64,000 nt of DNA from Tiliqua scincoides. Taxonomy: Eukaryota > Chordata > Lepidosauria > Squamata > Scincidae. The position numbers and the translations under genes were made by a program. The stretch is from the NCBI RefSeq assembly GCF_035046505.1, contig NC_089824.1, forward strand, positions 117,129,997-117,193,996, given 5' to 3'. The notes beneath the pieces were generated by a model. It was given only the letters and a program-made list of their open reading frames with translations. It made no database searches and was not told where the DNA came from. Below are positions 21,340-32,473 of the stretch, one piece after another (the stretch's first letter is position 1; each line of letters begins with the position of its first letter).

Positions 21340-22290
21340 GGAATCCCTAGCACATATGCACTGCTGAAACAGACGCCTGCATTGGCTTGGTCATGTCGTT
21401 AGAATGGGTGATGGCTGGATCCCAAAGGATCTCCTCTATGGAGAACTAGTGCAGGGAAAGCACCCTACAGGTAGACCAGGGGTGTCCAAACCCCGGCCCT
21501 GGGGCCACTTGTGGCCCTCGAGGCCTCTCAATGTGGCCCTCAGGGAGCCCCCAGTCTCCAATGAGCCTCTGGCCCTCCAGAGATTTGTTGGAGCCCACAC
21601 TGGCCGACGCAACTGCTCTCAGCATGAGGGCAACTGTTTGACCTCTCATATGAGCTGTGGGATGAGGGCTCCCTCCACTGCTTGTTGTTTCATGTCTCTG
21701 ATGCAGTAGCGACAGCAAAGAAAGGCCAGCCTTGCTTTGTGCAAGGCCTTTTATAGGCCTTGAGCTATTGCAAGACCTTCATTCATTCATATAAGTTCAT
21801 CTTTAATATATTCATTTATGTAAACTTATGTAAATTTATTCATTACATTTATTTATTACATTTAATATCAGCTGTTATGTATGATGTCTGTGACTGCAAC
21901 CCAGTGAAATTTGTGCCTGAGTACAAGTCAGTACAACTTTGGACATCCCTAAGGTAGACCATAGCTGCGATACAAGGACGTCTGCAAGAGGGATCTGAAG
22001 GCCTTAGGAATTGACCTCAACAGATGGGAAATCTTGGCCTCTGAGCGTTCTGCTTTGAGGCAGGCTGTGCAGCATGGCCTCTCCCAGCTTGAAGAGACAC
22101 TTGCCCAACAGGCTGAGGCAAAGAAGGAAGGCCCAAAGCCAGGGAGACACACCAGGGACAGACTACATTTGCTCCCATTGTGGAAGGGATTGTCACTCCC
22201 GAATTGGCCTCTTCAGCCACACTAGACACTGTTCCAGAACCACTTTTCAGAGCACAATACCATAGTCTCCTGAGACTGAAGGATGCCAAT
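21340..22290 (+). mobile_element. LINE 3' fragment (same family as 8143-9712), interrupted by hAT
   Basis: Plus-strand sequence encodes pieces of the LINE C-terminus (PKDLLYGELVQGKHPTGRP, later RDCHSRIGLFSHTRHC). It ends with the AGTCT-CCTG-AGACT hairpin. A hAT element at 21478-21952 splits it. Several indels break the frame, so it is older than the copies at 24821 and 40427. Confidence 0.88.
21478..21952. mobile_element. hAT element inserted in LINE, exact 8-bp duplication
   Basis: Ends AGGGGTGTCCAAAC and TTTGGACATCCCTA are inverted repeats. The LINE sequence GGTAGACC is duplicated exactly on both sides (21470-21477 and 21953-21960). The left 350 bp match the copy at 31323-31786; the right part differs. 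Confidence 0.92.
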
Positions 22291-22870
22291 GATATGTCTT
22301 GTAGTGTATACTCAGTTTTCTTGTACTTAGTCTTACTCAGTGGTTTGCTGCGTGGTAATGCATCTGTAATGAAGCTACAGTGTTTTTACTAGGTCTTTTC
22401 ATGGATGTTTACAATGGAGGTTGAAGAACAATATTGTATGTTATTGTTGGAATCACCTGTAATTCACTGCATAATTTGTCTATATCTTGCTTTCAGACCA
22501 TGTATAATACCTTTGTTCTTGGAACAATGAGGGATCATAAATTGTGCTGTGCAGTGCTCTTTACTCCTGGATTTTGCATGTGTGGGAGAGTTTACAAATG
22601 CTAGAGTCTGTTTAGGGTGTGTTGTTTATATTGTTAGGGATGCTGAGAAACCATCTTTTGCTAGGCTGAAGGCTTGCTAATAGCCCAGGATAATTGGTTG
22701 ATGCTTCCTCAGTTGGGTCTCATGACAGGACAGGAGATATTTTCCTGATGGTCAGCTTTCTTTAGCTTTTGGAATATAGTGTTTGGTTTGGTGACAGGAC
22801 ACCATGCAGCTACTGAAAGCAAGCAGAGCAGCAATTTGGAGCTTTTTGTGGCTATTTAGGGCTGTAGTTT
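22291..22870. other. No feature recognised
   Basis: Unremarkable intronic sequence. Confidence 0.4.
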
Positions 22871-22952
22871 TATACACACATTTCCTGGGAGTAAGCCCCA
22901 CTGAACGCAATGGGACTTTCTTCTTTGTTGACATGTGTAGGATTGCACTGTA
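22871..22952. mobile_element. Hairpin MITE (short form)
   Basis: Holds TTTCCTGGGAGTAAGCCCCA then CTGAACGCAATGGGACTTTC and ends GTGTAGGATTGCACTG. The left end is eroded. Confidence 0.6.
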
Positions 22953-24224
22953 TGTCTCAGTTTCTTCTAATGTGAGTGTTCACTGGCTGCTGTTGCCCCA
23001 TATCCTAGTTACAGACCTTCCATTCAGTTGAGACTATTATTTTGCTATTCTTACCTCTGGTACTCCATTCTGTATCACCTGAGTTTGGCAAATGTTTATT
23101 TGGATCAGAGACAATTCATAGGTTATATTTAATCTCAGTTTGGGTGAGATTCTGTTCACATGGAGATTTGTGGAACCAACAACATGCCATAAACTGGCTA
23201 TCATGAAAAAGGACTGAATTTGTCTTACAGTTTTGAGAAGTTTATTTCATAATGGAGAAATCTTTTTATGAGAAGATATGCCAATCAGATGCTGGGCTGT
23301 CACAATCTGGACTTGTTGCAATTTCCAGATGCTTTTATTTCTGTATTTAAAATATGTGTTTCATTGTCGTCTTTTTGGTCTCGTTGAAGGTCCCATTTTT
23401 GTGGTTCACAAAAATTCAGAAATACATTAAAAATTAATAAAATAAAATAACTCAATTACAATTAAAAGGCAGAAAAGCAACGAAAAAGGGCAAAAAAGAA
23501 ACAAGCCAGAAAAAATCAAAACGCCTGACAAAACAAAAAAAGCTCTTACTATCTGCTTAAAGATGAGCAGTTAGAGTCAGCCAGGCCACCTGGGATGTGA
23601 GAACTCCAGGGCCAGAGGTCTGCCACTAAGAAAAACCTGGAGCTGGATTGCCACTACTTGCTCAATCACATTGCTCAGAAATGACATGCTGGATACAGGC
23701 CATCAATTGTCTAGTATGTTGGGTCCAGAGAAAGATTTTTAAAGTTGCACAGTAGCCTCCTATATAACAGATGGAAAATTGCTGTCCCTCAAGGAGGCAT
23801 TTACCACTTCAATCACACAAATGGCTGGCAGGCCCGTAAGCATTCACAATGGGCAAGGGTCAAAGAGGATATGTGGTCAACCTCAGACTTCCAAACTATC
23901 TATCCGTGTATTCAGTTTGCATAATCTGAAATGAACCATCAAAACAGGGCAAGCAAATGTCTAAGAAACATTGCTAGCTTTTCCCAATGTAAAAGTACAT
24001 AAGTAAAACAATAAGGCATAAGTACTCTTAACGTAAAGGCATAAGTACTCTTAAGATGGTGGTACCTTCTTCTGAGCATGGTTTGATTGCTGCTGGGGAG
24101 TCTGGGAAACATTGTCGCCAGTGCTCCCAGCTTGATTAATTGAACCAAGAGACATTGGAAATTCCATTTCCCAGACTCCCTGGAGCCAATGAATTATTTA
24201 GAATTCTACTAGGGAAAACTAGAT
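22953..24224. other. Intron stretch; possible old repeat near 23395-23970
   Basis: The part from about 23395 is A-rich and then runs into text-like repeat sequence (CAGCCAGGCCACCTGGGATG, CTGGATTGCCACTACTTGC). This may be an antisense LINE fragment, but I cannot assign it to a family. Confidence 0.3.
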
Positions 24225-24335
24225 CAACCAGGCAGGTAGACCTGGGCTCCCAGTTGAACTTCGGCCTCTGTGGCTGAGGTTTGCTGGGCGGGTAGACCTG
24301 GACTTGAAGCCCAGATTTGGGGGGGGGGGTTGTCA
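24225..24335. repeat. Unclassified repeat related to 3925-4115
   Basis: GGTAGACCTGGGCTCCCA and GGGCGGGTAGACCTGGACTT occur here 40-50 bases apart. They match the inverted motifs beside the ARPC5 promoter. A run of G (24317-24330) follows. Confidence 0.4.
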
Positions 24336-24820
24336 ACAATTTATGGGCCCCGGATGTCAAATGATCTAGCTACGCCAGTGCTGATTGGAGCAGTGGAAAA
24401 CCCTCCTGGCTTTGCCATCCCACCCCTTTACCTTACCCTTTACTGATTCGCTGCCCTTTTGGCAAGGCAGGCTATCTCTAGGTAAAATAGCTTCTGCAGA
24501 CAGGATGAATCCACATCTATTCATGACTGGGAGATAATGGAATTTCAAACAAGGGACAAAGCAGCTTTTTAGGCTTTTAAACCTGCACAGGAACTTTTGG
24601 GAGTATAGAAGTGTCCAAAAATGAGGAAAAATAGGCCATTCATCACATCCTCTAAGCAAGAAAATAAGTTGACACAACATCTGAGATCATCTCTACCAGC
24701 TTAGGCAGGAAGACTGTTGGGCAGTGGAGTGAATGGTACACCTACAGTATCCCCAGTCTGCCTGAGGTACACACTCGCAAAATTAGGCAACTACTGAACA
24801 AGAGACCTTCATAGGAAGAT

Positions 24821-25432
24821 CTTGAAGAGGCCGTCCCTGCTGACCAGGTCGAAAACCTTTGTGAGATCTATGAAGGCTACATGCGCTGCCTCCGACGCAT
24901 CCTCGGCATCACCTGGCAGGACAAAGTTCCAAACAACACAGTCCTGGAACGAGCTGGAATCCCTAGCATGTATGCACTGCTGAAACAGAGACGCCTGCGT
25001 TGGCTCGGTCATGTCGTGAGAATGGATGATGGCCGGATCCCAAAGGATCTCCTCTATGGAGAACTCGTGCAAGGAAAGCGCCCTACAGGTAGACCACAGC
25101 TGTGATACAAGGACATCTGCAAGAGGTATCTGAAGGCCTTAGGAGTGGACCTCAACAAGTGGGAAACCCTGGCCTCTGAGCGGCCCGCTTGGAGGCAGGC
25201 TGTGCAGCATGGCCTTTCCCAGTTTGAAGAGACACTTGGCCAACAGTCTGAGGCAAAGAGGCAAAGAAGGAAGGCCCATAGCCAGGGAGACAGACCAGGG
25301 ACAGACTGCACTTGCTCCCGGTGTGGAAGGGATTGTCACTCCCGAATCGGCCTTTTCAGCCACACTAGATGCTGTTCCAGAACCACCATCCAGAGCGCGA
25401 TACCATAGTCTTCCGAGACTGAAGGTTGCCAA
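24821..25432 (+). mobile_element. LINE copy with 5' inversion and 11-bp target duplication
   Basis: From about 24880 onward the plus strand carries the LINE C-terminus in sense (MRCLRRILGITWQDKVPNN onward), ending in the AGTCT-TCCG-AGACT hairpin and GGTTGCCAA. The preceding 55-60 bases (GAAGAGGCCGTCCCTGCTGA...) are the antisense of the RT region seen at 9430-9493, so the 5' end is inverted. Both sides carry CATAGGAAGAT (24810-24820 and 25433-25443). The sense part has a stop after GRPQL (CAGCTGTGA). Confidence 0.93.
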
Positions 25433-25567
25433 CATAGGAAGATGTTACCCTAGTAAACAATTGCAACTGCTCCTCCCCATCCTCTAGCCCTAGCTTGCTG
25501 CTGCAAACGTGATGGATAAAGCCCCATATAGTGTGCATTACATCATTCTGATGTGGACTTTCATTTA

Positions 25568-25830
25568 ATAATAAATAATAATAAAAAATAAAACTTTATT
25601 TTTATCCCGCCCTTCTCCCTAACGGGACCCAGGGCGGCTAACAACATATTAAAAAACAATAGAATTTAAAAAACATTAATACAAACAGATAAAAACATTT
25701 AAAAACACACTACAGGGCCATAAAAACAGTAGTCAGATTAAAAGAGTAAAAGAGCAGATCACCGAGGAATCAAGCCTGTAAAACTAAAAGATGTATAAAA
25801 AGTTAAGAAGGCCAGAAATCAGAAGGCTTT
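25568..25830 (-). mobile_element. LINE 3' end (L2/CR1-like), antisense
   Basis: On the minus strand it ends AGGGCGGGATAAAAATAAAG after GCCGCCCTGGGTCCCGTTAG, a 3' region with an ATT-type tail. The segment also contains CAGGCTTGATTCCTCGGTG, shared with the copy at 46795-47168. Confidence 0.65.
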
Positions 25831-25839
25831 CTGATTTCA

Positions 25840-26130
25840 TTTCATGGACTTCCAGTTTTGTGGAAGTGGAGTGCAATCGCTCCACTTCCACTTTTGACGA
25901 CCTGGGGAGCCCTGCAGACACTTGCGCAGGGCTCCCCGCACCCCAGGATGCTGCTGCAGGGACTGGTGAGTGCATCCCAGTCCCTGCAGCCCTGAGCGAT
26001 GTAATCCTGGGGATTGCATCACTGCCTTCCCCCCTGTTGTCTTCCCCCCCACCCCCTCAAGGATTTACTGCAAGTTTCAAACTGCGGGAGAGTTTGAAAA
26101 CCGCAGCACGAGTGGGTTCCCCCTCTATTT
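25840..26130. repeat. GC-rich palindromic repeat
   Basis: Inverted pairs such as GTGGAAGTGGAGTGCAATCG with the following CGCTCCACTTCCAC, and GGGGAGCCCTGCAGA with GCAGGGCTCCCC, give strong hairpin potential. The same themes recur at 28130-28612 and 51884-52265, which end in hAT-like termini. I take it as part of that family. Confidence 0.45.
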
Positions 26131-26385
26131 TCCTTGTGTTTATCACATGTGAGTCACACTGACTACATGTTTACAGCATAATTCTATGCATGTTTACTCA
26201 GAAAATCTCATAGTCTCCATTTCTCCAGATGTTCCCCTTCATAGTGTAGTAGTCATTATCCTGCCTGCTAGCTCTTGCATTTTCCAAGCCTCTTGCAGGC
26301 AGCTGCAACCAAGCTTCAGACCAGCTTCTCAAGGATATTTTTTTTGCCAGCTGATTCCTCCAAACAGACACACCAGCAGCCTCTT

Positions 26386-26462
26386 GATCTCCCATCCAAG
26401 CAGCTGATCCTGCTTAGCTTTTCCAGGCAAGGTGTCAGCTCAACCTCCAGACCACGCTACTG
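26386..26462 (-). repeat. 5S-rRNA-like repeat fragment
   Basis: CTCCCATCCAAG and CCTGCTTAGCTT match the antisense of the 5S rRNA 3' half, with sequence between them deleted. The following CAACCTCCAGACCAC is shared with the copy at 33871-33960. It may derive from a 5S-headed SINE. It is not a functional 5S gene. Confidence 0.4.
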
Positions 26463-26675
26463 TAGAAAGTAGGTGGTATGGAACTCAGCGCCAGATGTGA
26501 GACCACTCTGGGAGCTGCATTTAAGCTGCTCTGAGCTTTCTAAAGAAGAGCAGAATTCAAATTAAGCAAACCATTTATTTAAAAGGCTGAAAGGCTCACA
26601 AATACAATAGATCCAGCCAAACAGTAACAAAAAGAACTAGTACATTTACATTGGGGCCTCTTTGCAGAAGTTTAA

Positions 26676-26845
26676 GGGCCCAATCCTATCCAGCTTTCCA
26701 GCACTGATGCAGCTGTGTCAACAGAGTGTGTGCTGCATCCTGTGTTTTGGAGGAGATCTCCTCAAGGTAAGTCTTGTGTTTGTTCCCTCACTTGGGGCTG
26801 CATTGACGCTGCATTGGTGCTGGAAATTTGGATGGGATTGGGCTC
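26676..26845. mobile_element. MITE (long form), TAA duplication
   Basis: Ends GGGCCCAATCCTATCC and GGATGGGATTGGGCTC are inverted repeats, flanked by TAA on both sides (26673-26675, 26846-26848). It is 170 bp, with an interior of GTTGCATC-type and CTCAAGGTAAG landmarks. Confidence 0.8.
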
Positions 26846-26848
26846 TAA

Positions 26849-28129
26849 ATGCATTTGAGGTACACTGAATGTTTCTTTTCTTAGGCAGGACAGAATTCTA
26901 TCCAACGTCTTTCTTGTCCTGTGCTGTGTAGATTTTGTCCTTTGGGTACCTGAGAATAGATCAGTGTCCTGCCTGGTATCCTGTTTAGCTCTGTGCTGGA
27001 GCCCAATGTCAAATGCTTCAAAGAGCACTGCTACCCTTGATGGAGATTTGAACTGTGCAGCACTGTACCTGGTCAGGTGATGCCCCCAAAGCAGGACAAT
27101 CCATAGATCTTCCTCCCAGCCAAGGTACTGCAGATGCAAATCTGATTACTTACTGTTTGAAGCTTGCTGATCCTGCTTGCTGCAGTCCTGGCTATGAATG
27201 TGGTCCAATTAAATAGAAGAAAAGAGTCTCTCCTTTTTTGTGAGTACTCCGATTCCCTTTTCTCCATGTATGCGAACATTAATCGTTGAAAATTTTCCTG
27301 CTATTGTGTATCAGAAATGCAGCTTGAATTCCTTCCAGGCAATTTGTACTGTACAGGCTTTTTATGTGCATGCTTGCATCATTATGTTTTCAAAAGATGT
27401 CTAGCTCTTGTTTGTTATATACATAGATTGGTTTTTCTAAACGACATAGAGAGGATGGGTAAAGGATACGTATTGCAGAGCAATGGATCTTTTACAACTC
27501 AGGAGAAAAGGAGGAGGAAAGCACAAATATTTGACAGCTGGGTACTGTCTTGAGCATTAACATGGTTTTGGTTGTAAAAAGGATGCCTCGTTACCCTTTT
27601 GTGTGCAAATTCATGCTTGTGTGATGACATTGTTATGAATGAGCTTCTGTCTCATTCAGGGAGACATCAAAGTTCTCTCTGCTCTGAACAATTCTGCCTG
27701 ATTTTTTTATAAGCACCTCGTTCTCTGCATCATCATAATCCCTGCTTCTCCTCATTGGACTAGGAAATGCTGAATTTGGTGCTGGAGTCGAGTGGAACAT
27801 TCGCATCTCATTGCTTGCTGCTTCAGAATATTTTTGTTTGAGCTTCTTCCCAGAACTGATGTTGCATTATTTTGCTGGAAAAGGGCAGAGTGCTTTTTGT
27901 TATTTCTTGTTAAAGATGCCATCTTCGAATCAAATTAAAAACCAAAGTCTGTCCAGCTGGTGGTTTCTGTTACCCAAGTTCAGATGGGGCAACTAGAATT
28001 GCTGGAATAGCAGATTGCCTGCAATTCATGCAAGATTACTTTTATTTCTTAGTAAATTTCTGAAGCAGCTGTACTGTAAAAAATTCAGGTATTTAAAACA
28101 AATTGCATTTTTCTCCAGCTCCATTTTTC
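26849..28129. other. No feature recognised
   Basis: AT-rich intronic sequence with no supportable gene or repeat. Confidence 0.4.
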
Positions 28130-28612
28130 TCCAAACTCTCCCGGAGTTTGAGCCCCGCTGTAAATTCTTGCGGGTGAGGAGGGAATGGAGTGAAGCGATT
28201 GCCTGAATTGTGCTGCTTTTGAGGGGTGCAGGGGCTTTCCTGCACTCACCAGAGGAGGCAGCAGGCTCCCAGGGGTGTGGGGAGCCTCGCGTGAGCCTCT
28301 GCAGGGCTACCCCAAACCTGCGATCTGTCAAAATAACAGTTGTGACCCACTTCTGGTTTCACATCCAAAAACCAGAAATGGGTCATGATCATTATTTTGA
28401 GTGTTTACTTGCTTTGGGGGCCCTGTAGAGGCTCGGATGGGGCACCCCTTGGAGCCTGCTGCGGCCTCTGATGAGTGCAGGAAAGCCCCTGAGGCCCTGA
28501 AGTGGCGCAATCCAGGCAATTGCTTTGCTCCATTTCCCCCTTCCTGCCCCCTAAGGGGGCAGAGGCCAGGGCCTTCAGGCTGGGGCGTCATGACGCCCTA
28601 GTTTGAGAACAA
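28130..28612. repeat. GC-rich hAT-type repeat
   Basis: Duplicated and inverted motifs (CTGCACTCACCAGAGGAGGC versus GATGAGTGCAGGAAAGCCCC) surround AACCAGAAATGGGTC sequences. The right edge CTAGTTTGAGAACAACTG resembles a hAT terminus. The left end is not clear. Confidence 0.5.
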
Positions 28613-28742
28613 CTGTCTTTGATTATTTCTTTTTATTTTCATGGTACACAGTTGGGGAATGATTGGATTAAAGAAAAGTAACTGCAGAAGAGGAGGTTGA
28701 TGCAGCTGGCTCAAACCAATATCTGTACTGCATTTCAGAGTA

Positions 28743-29519
28743 CAGTGGTGCCTCGCATAATGAAATTAATCCGTTCAATGAGTCCTTTCGTTATGCAAGT
28801 TTTTTGTTTTGCGAAGTGCGTTTTCCCATAGGAATGCATTGAAATTTAATTAATGCATTCCTATGGGCAAGAAAAGTCAGAACAAAGTCAAATTTGGTTT
28901 ACAAAGTGTTTATTAAGTGCTCTTTAAAGGCATACATACTGTACAGAGGATTTCAAAAACAGGGGGGGGGATGCTGAGTGGGGAGCTTGAAGGCTGTAAT
29001 CCTGTGCACACTTTCCTGGGAGCAAGCACAATGGGACTTACTTCTGAGGAGACACGCACAGGATTGTGCTCTAAGCTGGGGAGGACAGAGCAGCTGCACT
29101 CAATTGCTTGCTTTTGCCGTGATCATGGGGGGAAACGTGAAGGAAATGGGGCAGTGAGAGGGTGAATGAGCGATGGGGAGGATGCTGAGTGGGGAGTTTG
29201 AAGGCTCTAATCCTGTGCACACTTTCCTGGGAGCAAGCACAATGGGACTTACTTACATAAACTGACATGAAGATCCTCCCCTTACTAGGGTGAAAGGGAT
29301 CATAAATGGACATGAAGATCCTCCCCTTACTAGGGTGAAAGGGATTATAAACTGACATGAAGATCCCCCCTTAAGACAAACCAAAGCAAAACAAAAAAAA
29401 ATTCATTTTGCGAAGCATAGGTCATAAAAATTCGTTGTGCGAGTTACCAAGCTTCGCAAAACGCTTTCGTTCTGTGAGTTTTTCGCTGCGCGGGGCATTC
29501 GTTATGCGAGGTACCACTG
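28743..29519. mobile_element. Pogo/Tigger-like non-autonomous DNA element, TA duplication
   Basis: The ends CAGTGGTGCCTCGCATAATG and CATTCGTTATGCGAGGTACC...ACTG are inverted repeats flanked by TA (28741-28742 and 29520-29521). The 777-bp interior has no transposase. It carries two MITE-like stretches (CACACTTTCCTGGGAGCAAG at about 29007 and 29218) and a 45-bp tandem repeat at 29255-29375. Confidence 0.82.
29255..29375. repeat. 45-bp tandem repeat
   Basis: ACATGAAGATCCTCCCCTTA recurs with AGATC at 29271, 29316 and 29361, a 45-bp period over about 2.7 units. It lies wholly inside the TA-flanked element. Confidence 0.85.
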
Positions 29520-29521
29520 TA

Positions 29522-30918
29522 TATTGTGAGTGCGTCTTTAGTTTTATTTTGTTCAGTAAGGCTACATTTTCTAATGTTGCTTTGTGCTCCTCTGTTAAAG
29601 AGTTTGACACAAGTGCTGAGAAGTATCTGTTCTGCAGGAAATTATCAGCTCCAATTCTTTGGGGTGGAGTTGAGAGGGTTTTTTATGTGGGTTTTCTACA
29701 ATATTCAGAACACATCTGGATACATTTTTTTTTGCTTGGTACACTAGAGGTACTGGCAGTGAAAAGCACAGAGTGAAAACTATCCTATTTTTTTTAAAGA
29801 AATGCTTTACTTGGATTGTGCAGGAACCAGTTTTTTTTGTTTTGTTTTTTTAAAAAGATGAATCTAGTTATTGTGCATGAAATACCTTACCAAAGCAGGC
29901 TCTGGTTTTCTCATCAGCTGTGAAGAGAACCTTGTGTGAGTCATAGCGTCATTTTCAAAGGCAGCTTGGAATGCCTTCTACATGTCTGCTACCTATCCGT
30001 GTTTGATCCTAGGTTAAGGTTTTGACAGACATGGGCCCATCTAATTGATTCCCTTTTATCTCTTTCTCTCAAACACATACACACACACGCATGCGCACAC
30101 ATTAGGGATACACGTGCACACATGGTTAATAGCAGAATTGGTGAAAAGTATCTCCATTTCTGGATCACTGTGGAATGCACCAGATAGAATATTCTTCTGC
30201 GTCCAAGCTCCTTGGTTTAAATAGTATGTTAAATTGCATGCAGAAATCAATTGTTCTTCTGCATTACTATCCAGTACTTGGTTTCAGTTTTGTTCGTTGT
30301 CATTTTTTTCAGTGCTAACATTGAGAGCCTGCACTGAGCTAGCTTTATTACTGTTAAGTAACAACCAGGGTGTCATTCAGGTTCAGATGGCAACTCTACC
30401 ACAAACTTATTAGATGGCCATAAGTCAGGGCTCCAGCTCCCAGGGCTGGCCCAAAATCTCCTTGTATTTAGGATGGCATGACAAATTCTACTCATCTGGT
30501 GATGTGGCAGCATTGTCTTGTCTTACTCCCTGGACAGGAAAAGGGGCAAGGAGTGAAAGAGGAAGTGTTGAGGAGAGGGGATTGGTGGGTTCTAGCTCTG
30601 TTCAGTCATCCTCATCCTCTGACAAGTTACACGGAGCAGGGTTGGCTCTGATTTAATCTAACAAAGGCAAGGTTCCTGGTTTTATCGTCACATATGAGGT
30701 CAAGTAGCATAGTTTCTAAAATGAAAGTTGGCAAGCTTCTGTTTTTATCACATGATTTCCAGTTTTTAAGAAGGCCCTTGAAATCACAAGACTTGGTTTA
30801 AAAAAAAAAAATTGGAAAACCCAGTGGTGAACACGAACATTTTTCCAGCTTTGTAAAATCCCTGCAGTTTATTTTTAAAGTGAAAACTTTCCTCCTCTCG
30901 CATGTGAGAGAAGCTCTC
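29522..30918. other. No feature recognised
   Basis: Includes a short CA-rich patch near 30075-30100. Nothing else can be supported. Confidence 0.4.
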
Positions 30919-30921
30919 TTA

Positions 30922-31004
30922 GGGCACAATCCTAACCAGGTCTACTCAGTCCTGTTTAGTTCATTGGGGCTTATTCTCAGAAAAGTGTGATTAGGATTGC
31001 AGCC
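30922..31004. mobile_element. Hairpin MITE (short form), TTA duplication
   Basis: Ends GGGCACAATCCTAACC and TTAGGATTGCAGCC, flanked by TTA at 30919-30921 and 31005-31007. It is 83 bp. Confidence 0.78.
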
Positions 31005-31013
31005 TTAAGCTCA

Positions 31014-31103
31014 TAGTGCAATCCTATGCACGTCTACTTAGAAGTAGGTCTCACTGGGTTAGATAGGGCTAACTCCCAGGAAAGTGTGTATAGGATTGCA
31101 GTC
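31014..31103. mobile_element. Hairpin MITE (short form), TCA duplication
   Basis: Ends TAGTGCAATCCTATGC and GTATAGGATTGCAGTC, flanked by TCA at 31011-31013 and 31104-31106. It lies only ten bases from the previous copy, but each copy has its own flanking triplet, so they are separate insertions. Confidence 0.72.
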
Positions 31104-31322
31104 TCATTCGCATAGTATAAGATTATGGCATTTAAACTAAGCCAATGAATGAGAAGCACTTTTTGAATGCTCTCTAAAAAGTACTTTGATGCTATTCACA
31201 CATTATAGTTTCAGATATAACCTTTCCAACTATGATGGGTTAGTCTTTGTAAAAAAAAAAAATGAAATCTGAAATTCGTAACATTCTGTGCAAGATTCTG
31301 TACTCCTTACCATGCTGTATAT

Positions 31323-31786
31323 CAGGGGTGCCCAAACCCCAGCCCTGGGGCCACATGCAGCCCTCAAGGCCTCTCAATGCGGCCCTCAGGGAGCCCCCGA
31401 TCTCCAATGAGCCTCTGGCCCTCCAGAGATTTGTTGGAGCCCACACTGGCCCGACGCAACTGCTCTCAGCTTGAGGGAGACTGTTTGGCCTCTCAAGTGA
31501 GCTGTGGAATGAGGGCTCCCTCCACTGCTTGTTGTTTCACATCTGTGATGCAGTAGCAGCAGCAAAGGAAAGGCCAGCCTTGCTTTGTGCAAGGCCTTTT
31601 ATAGGCCTTGAGCTATTGCAAGACCTTCATTCATTCATATAAGTTCATCTTTAATATATTCATTTATGTAAACTTATGTAAATTTATTCAAATTTCAAAT
31701 GTAAATTAATTCTTTTTTTCCCCAGCCCCCGACACAGTGTCAGAGAGCTGATGTGGCCCTCCTGCCAAAAACTTTGGACACCCCTG
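31323..31786. mobile_element. hAT element
   Basis: Ends CAGGGGTGCCCAAAC and TTTGGACACCCCTG are inverted repeats. The flanks CTGTATAT and CTCTATAT are an 8-bp duplication with one difference. It shares its left 350 bp with 21478-21952. Confidence 0.88.
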
Positions 31787-31850
31787 CTCTATATTATTTT
31801 TCACTTACATAGAATTCACAGAACATGAGAAGCCACATCTACAGCACTTT

Positions 31851-31935
31851 AATGTCCTTTCACTTCTTTTCTTTATGAATTTATCTCATTATTCCAAAGA
31901 GATAAATTCATAAAGAAAAGAAGTGAAAGGACATT
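31851..31935. repeat. Perfect 37-bp inverted repeat with 11-bp loop
   Basis: The arm at 31851-31887 (starting AATGTCCTTTCACTTC) is exactly the reverse complement of 31899-31935. The loop ATTATTCCAAA lies between. Pairing resumes outside the arms after a 2-base bulge (AGCAC on the left, GTGCT on the right). It has no transposon termini or flanking duplication. It lies in an RGL1 intron and would form a long hairpin in the pre-mRNA. Confidence 0.97.
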
Positions 31936-32093
31936 AGTGCTTGCTTTGCATTCTTAAATCTAATACCATGAAAAGAATTAACACCCAAATAAATTGTCTA
32001 GCTCCTTATATGAACTCAGTTATTGTTAAATATGCCATATTTTCCTAAGAGACTTTATCTATTGAGTATCTTCTAGATTAGATCAGTAGTTCT

Positions 32094-32473
32094 CAAACTC
32101 TCAGGGAGAACCAGTAAATGTTTGTGGAGGAGGGAAGGGGCAGCAACGCTTTTGCCATGATTGTGCTACTGCTGGGTAGGAAATGGTTGTTGTTTTTTTA
32201 ACATACCTGGGGGTCTCTATGGCTCTCCAGATGGTCTGCTTTTTTTTTCTTTTTACAGTTCTTTGGAGGCATGGGGAGGGCTGTAGAGGGGGTTGCAGGC
32301 TCCCTGAACCCTCCGGAGAGCCATAGCCACCCCTAGGTAAGTTTTTAAAAAATGCTTTTCTTCCTTATAGCAGGGCAATCACAGTGATCATGTTGCTGTT
32401 GATTTTTTGACCACTCCCCTTAAGGGGGAATGGCCTTCTTCCAGTTCACGACTCACCAGTTTGAGAACCACTT
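32094..32473. mobile_element. hAT element, TTCTCAAAC-end family
   Basis: Begins CAGTAGTTCTCAAACTCTC and ends CAGTTTGAGAACCACTT. Flanks GATTAGAT and TTCTAGAT are only loosely similar. The interior is GC-rich with inverted AGGGAGAACC/GGCTCTCC-type motifs. Confidence 0.65.

Noticed and set aside
26386-26462. 5S rRNA gene
   Set aside because: Only two short blocks match, with a deletion between them and no complete internal promoter.
29255-29375. CRISPR-like spaced repeats here and at 9713-10030
   Set aside because: The units are directly adjacent without unique spacers, in a vertebrate genome and inside transposons.
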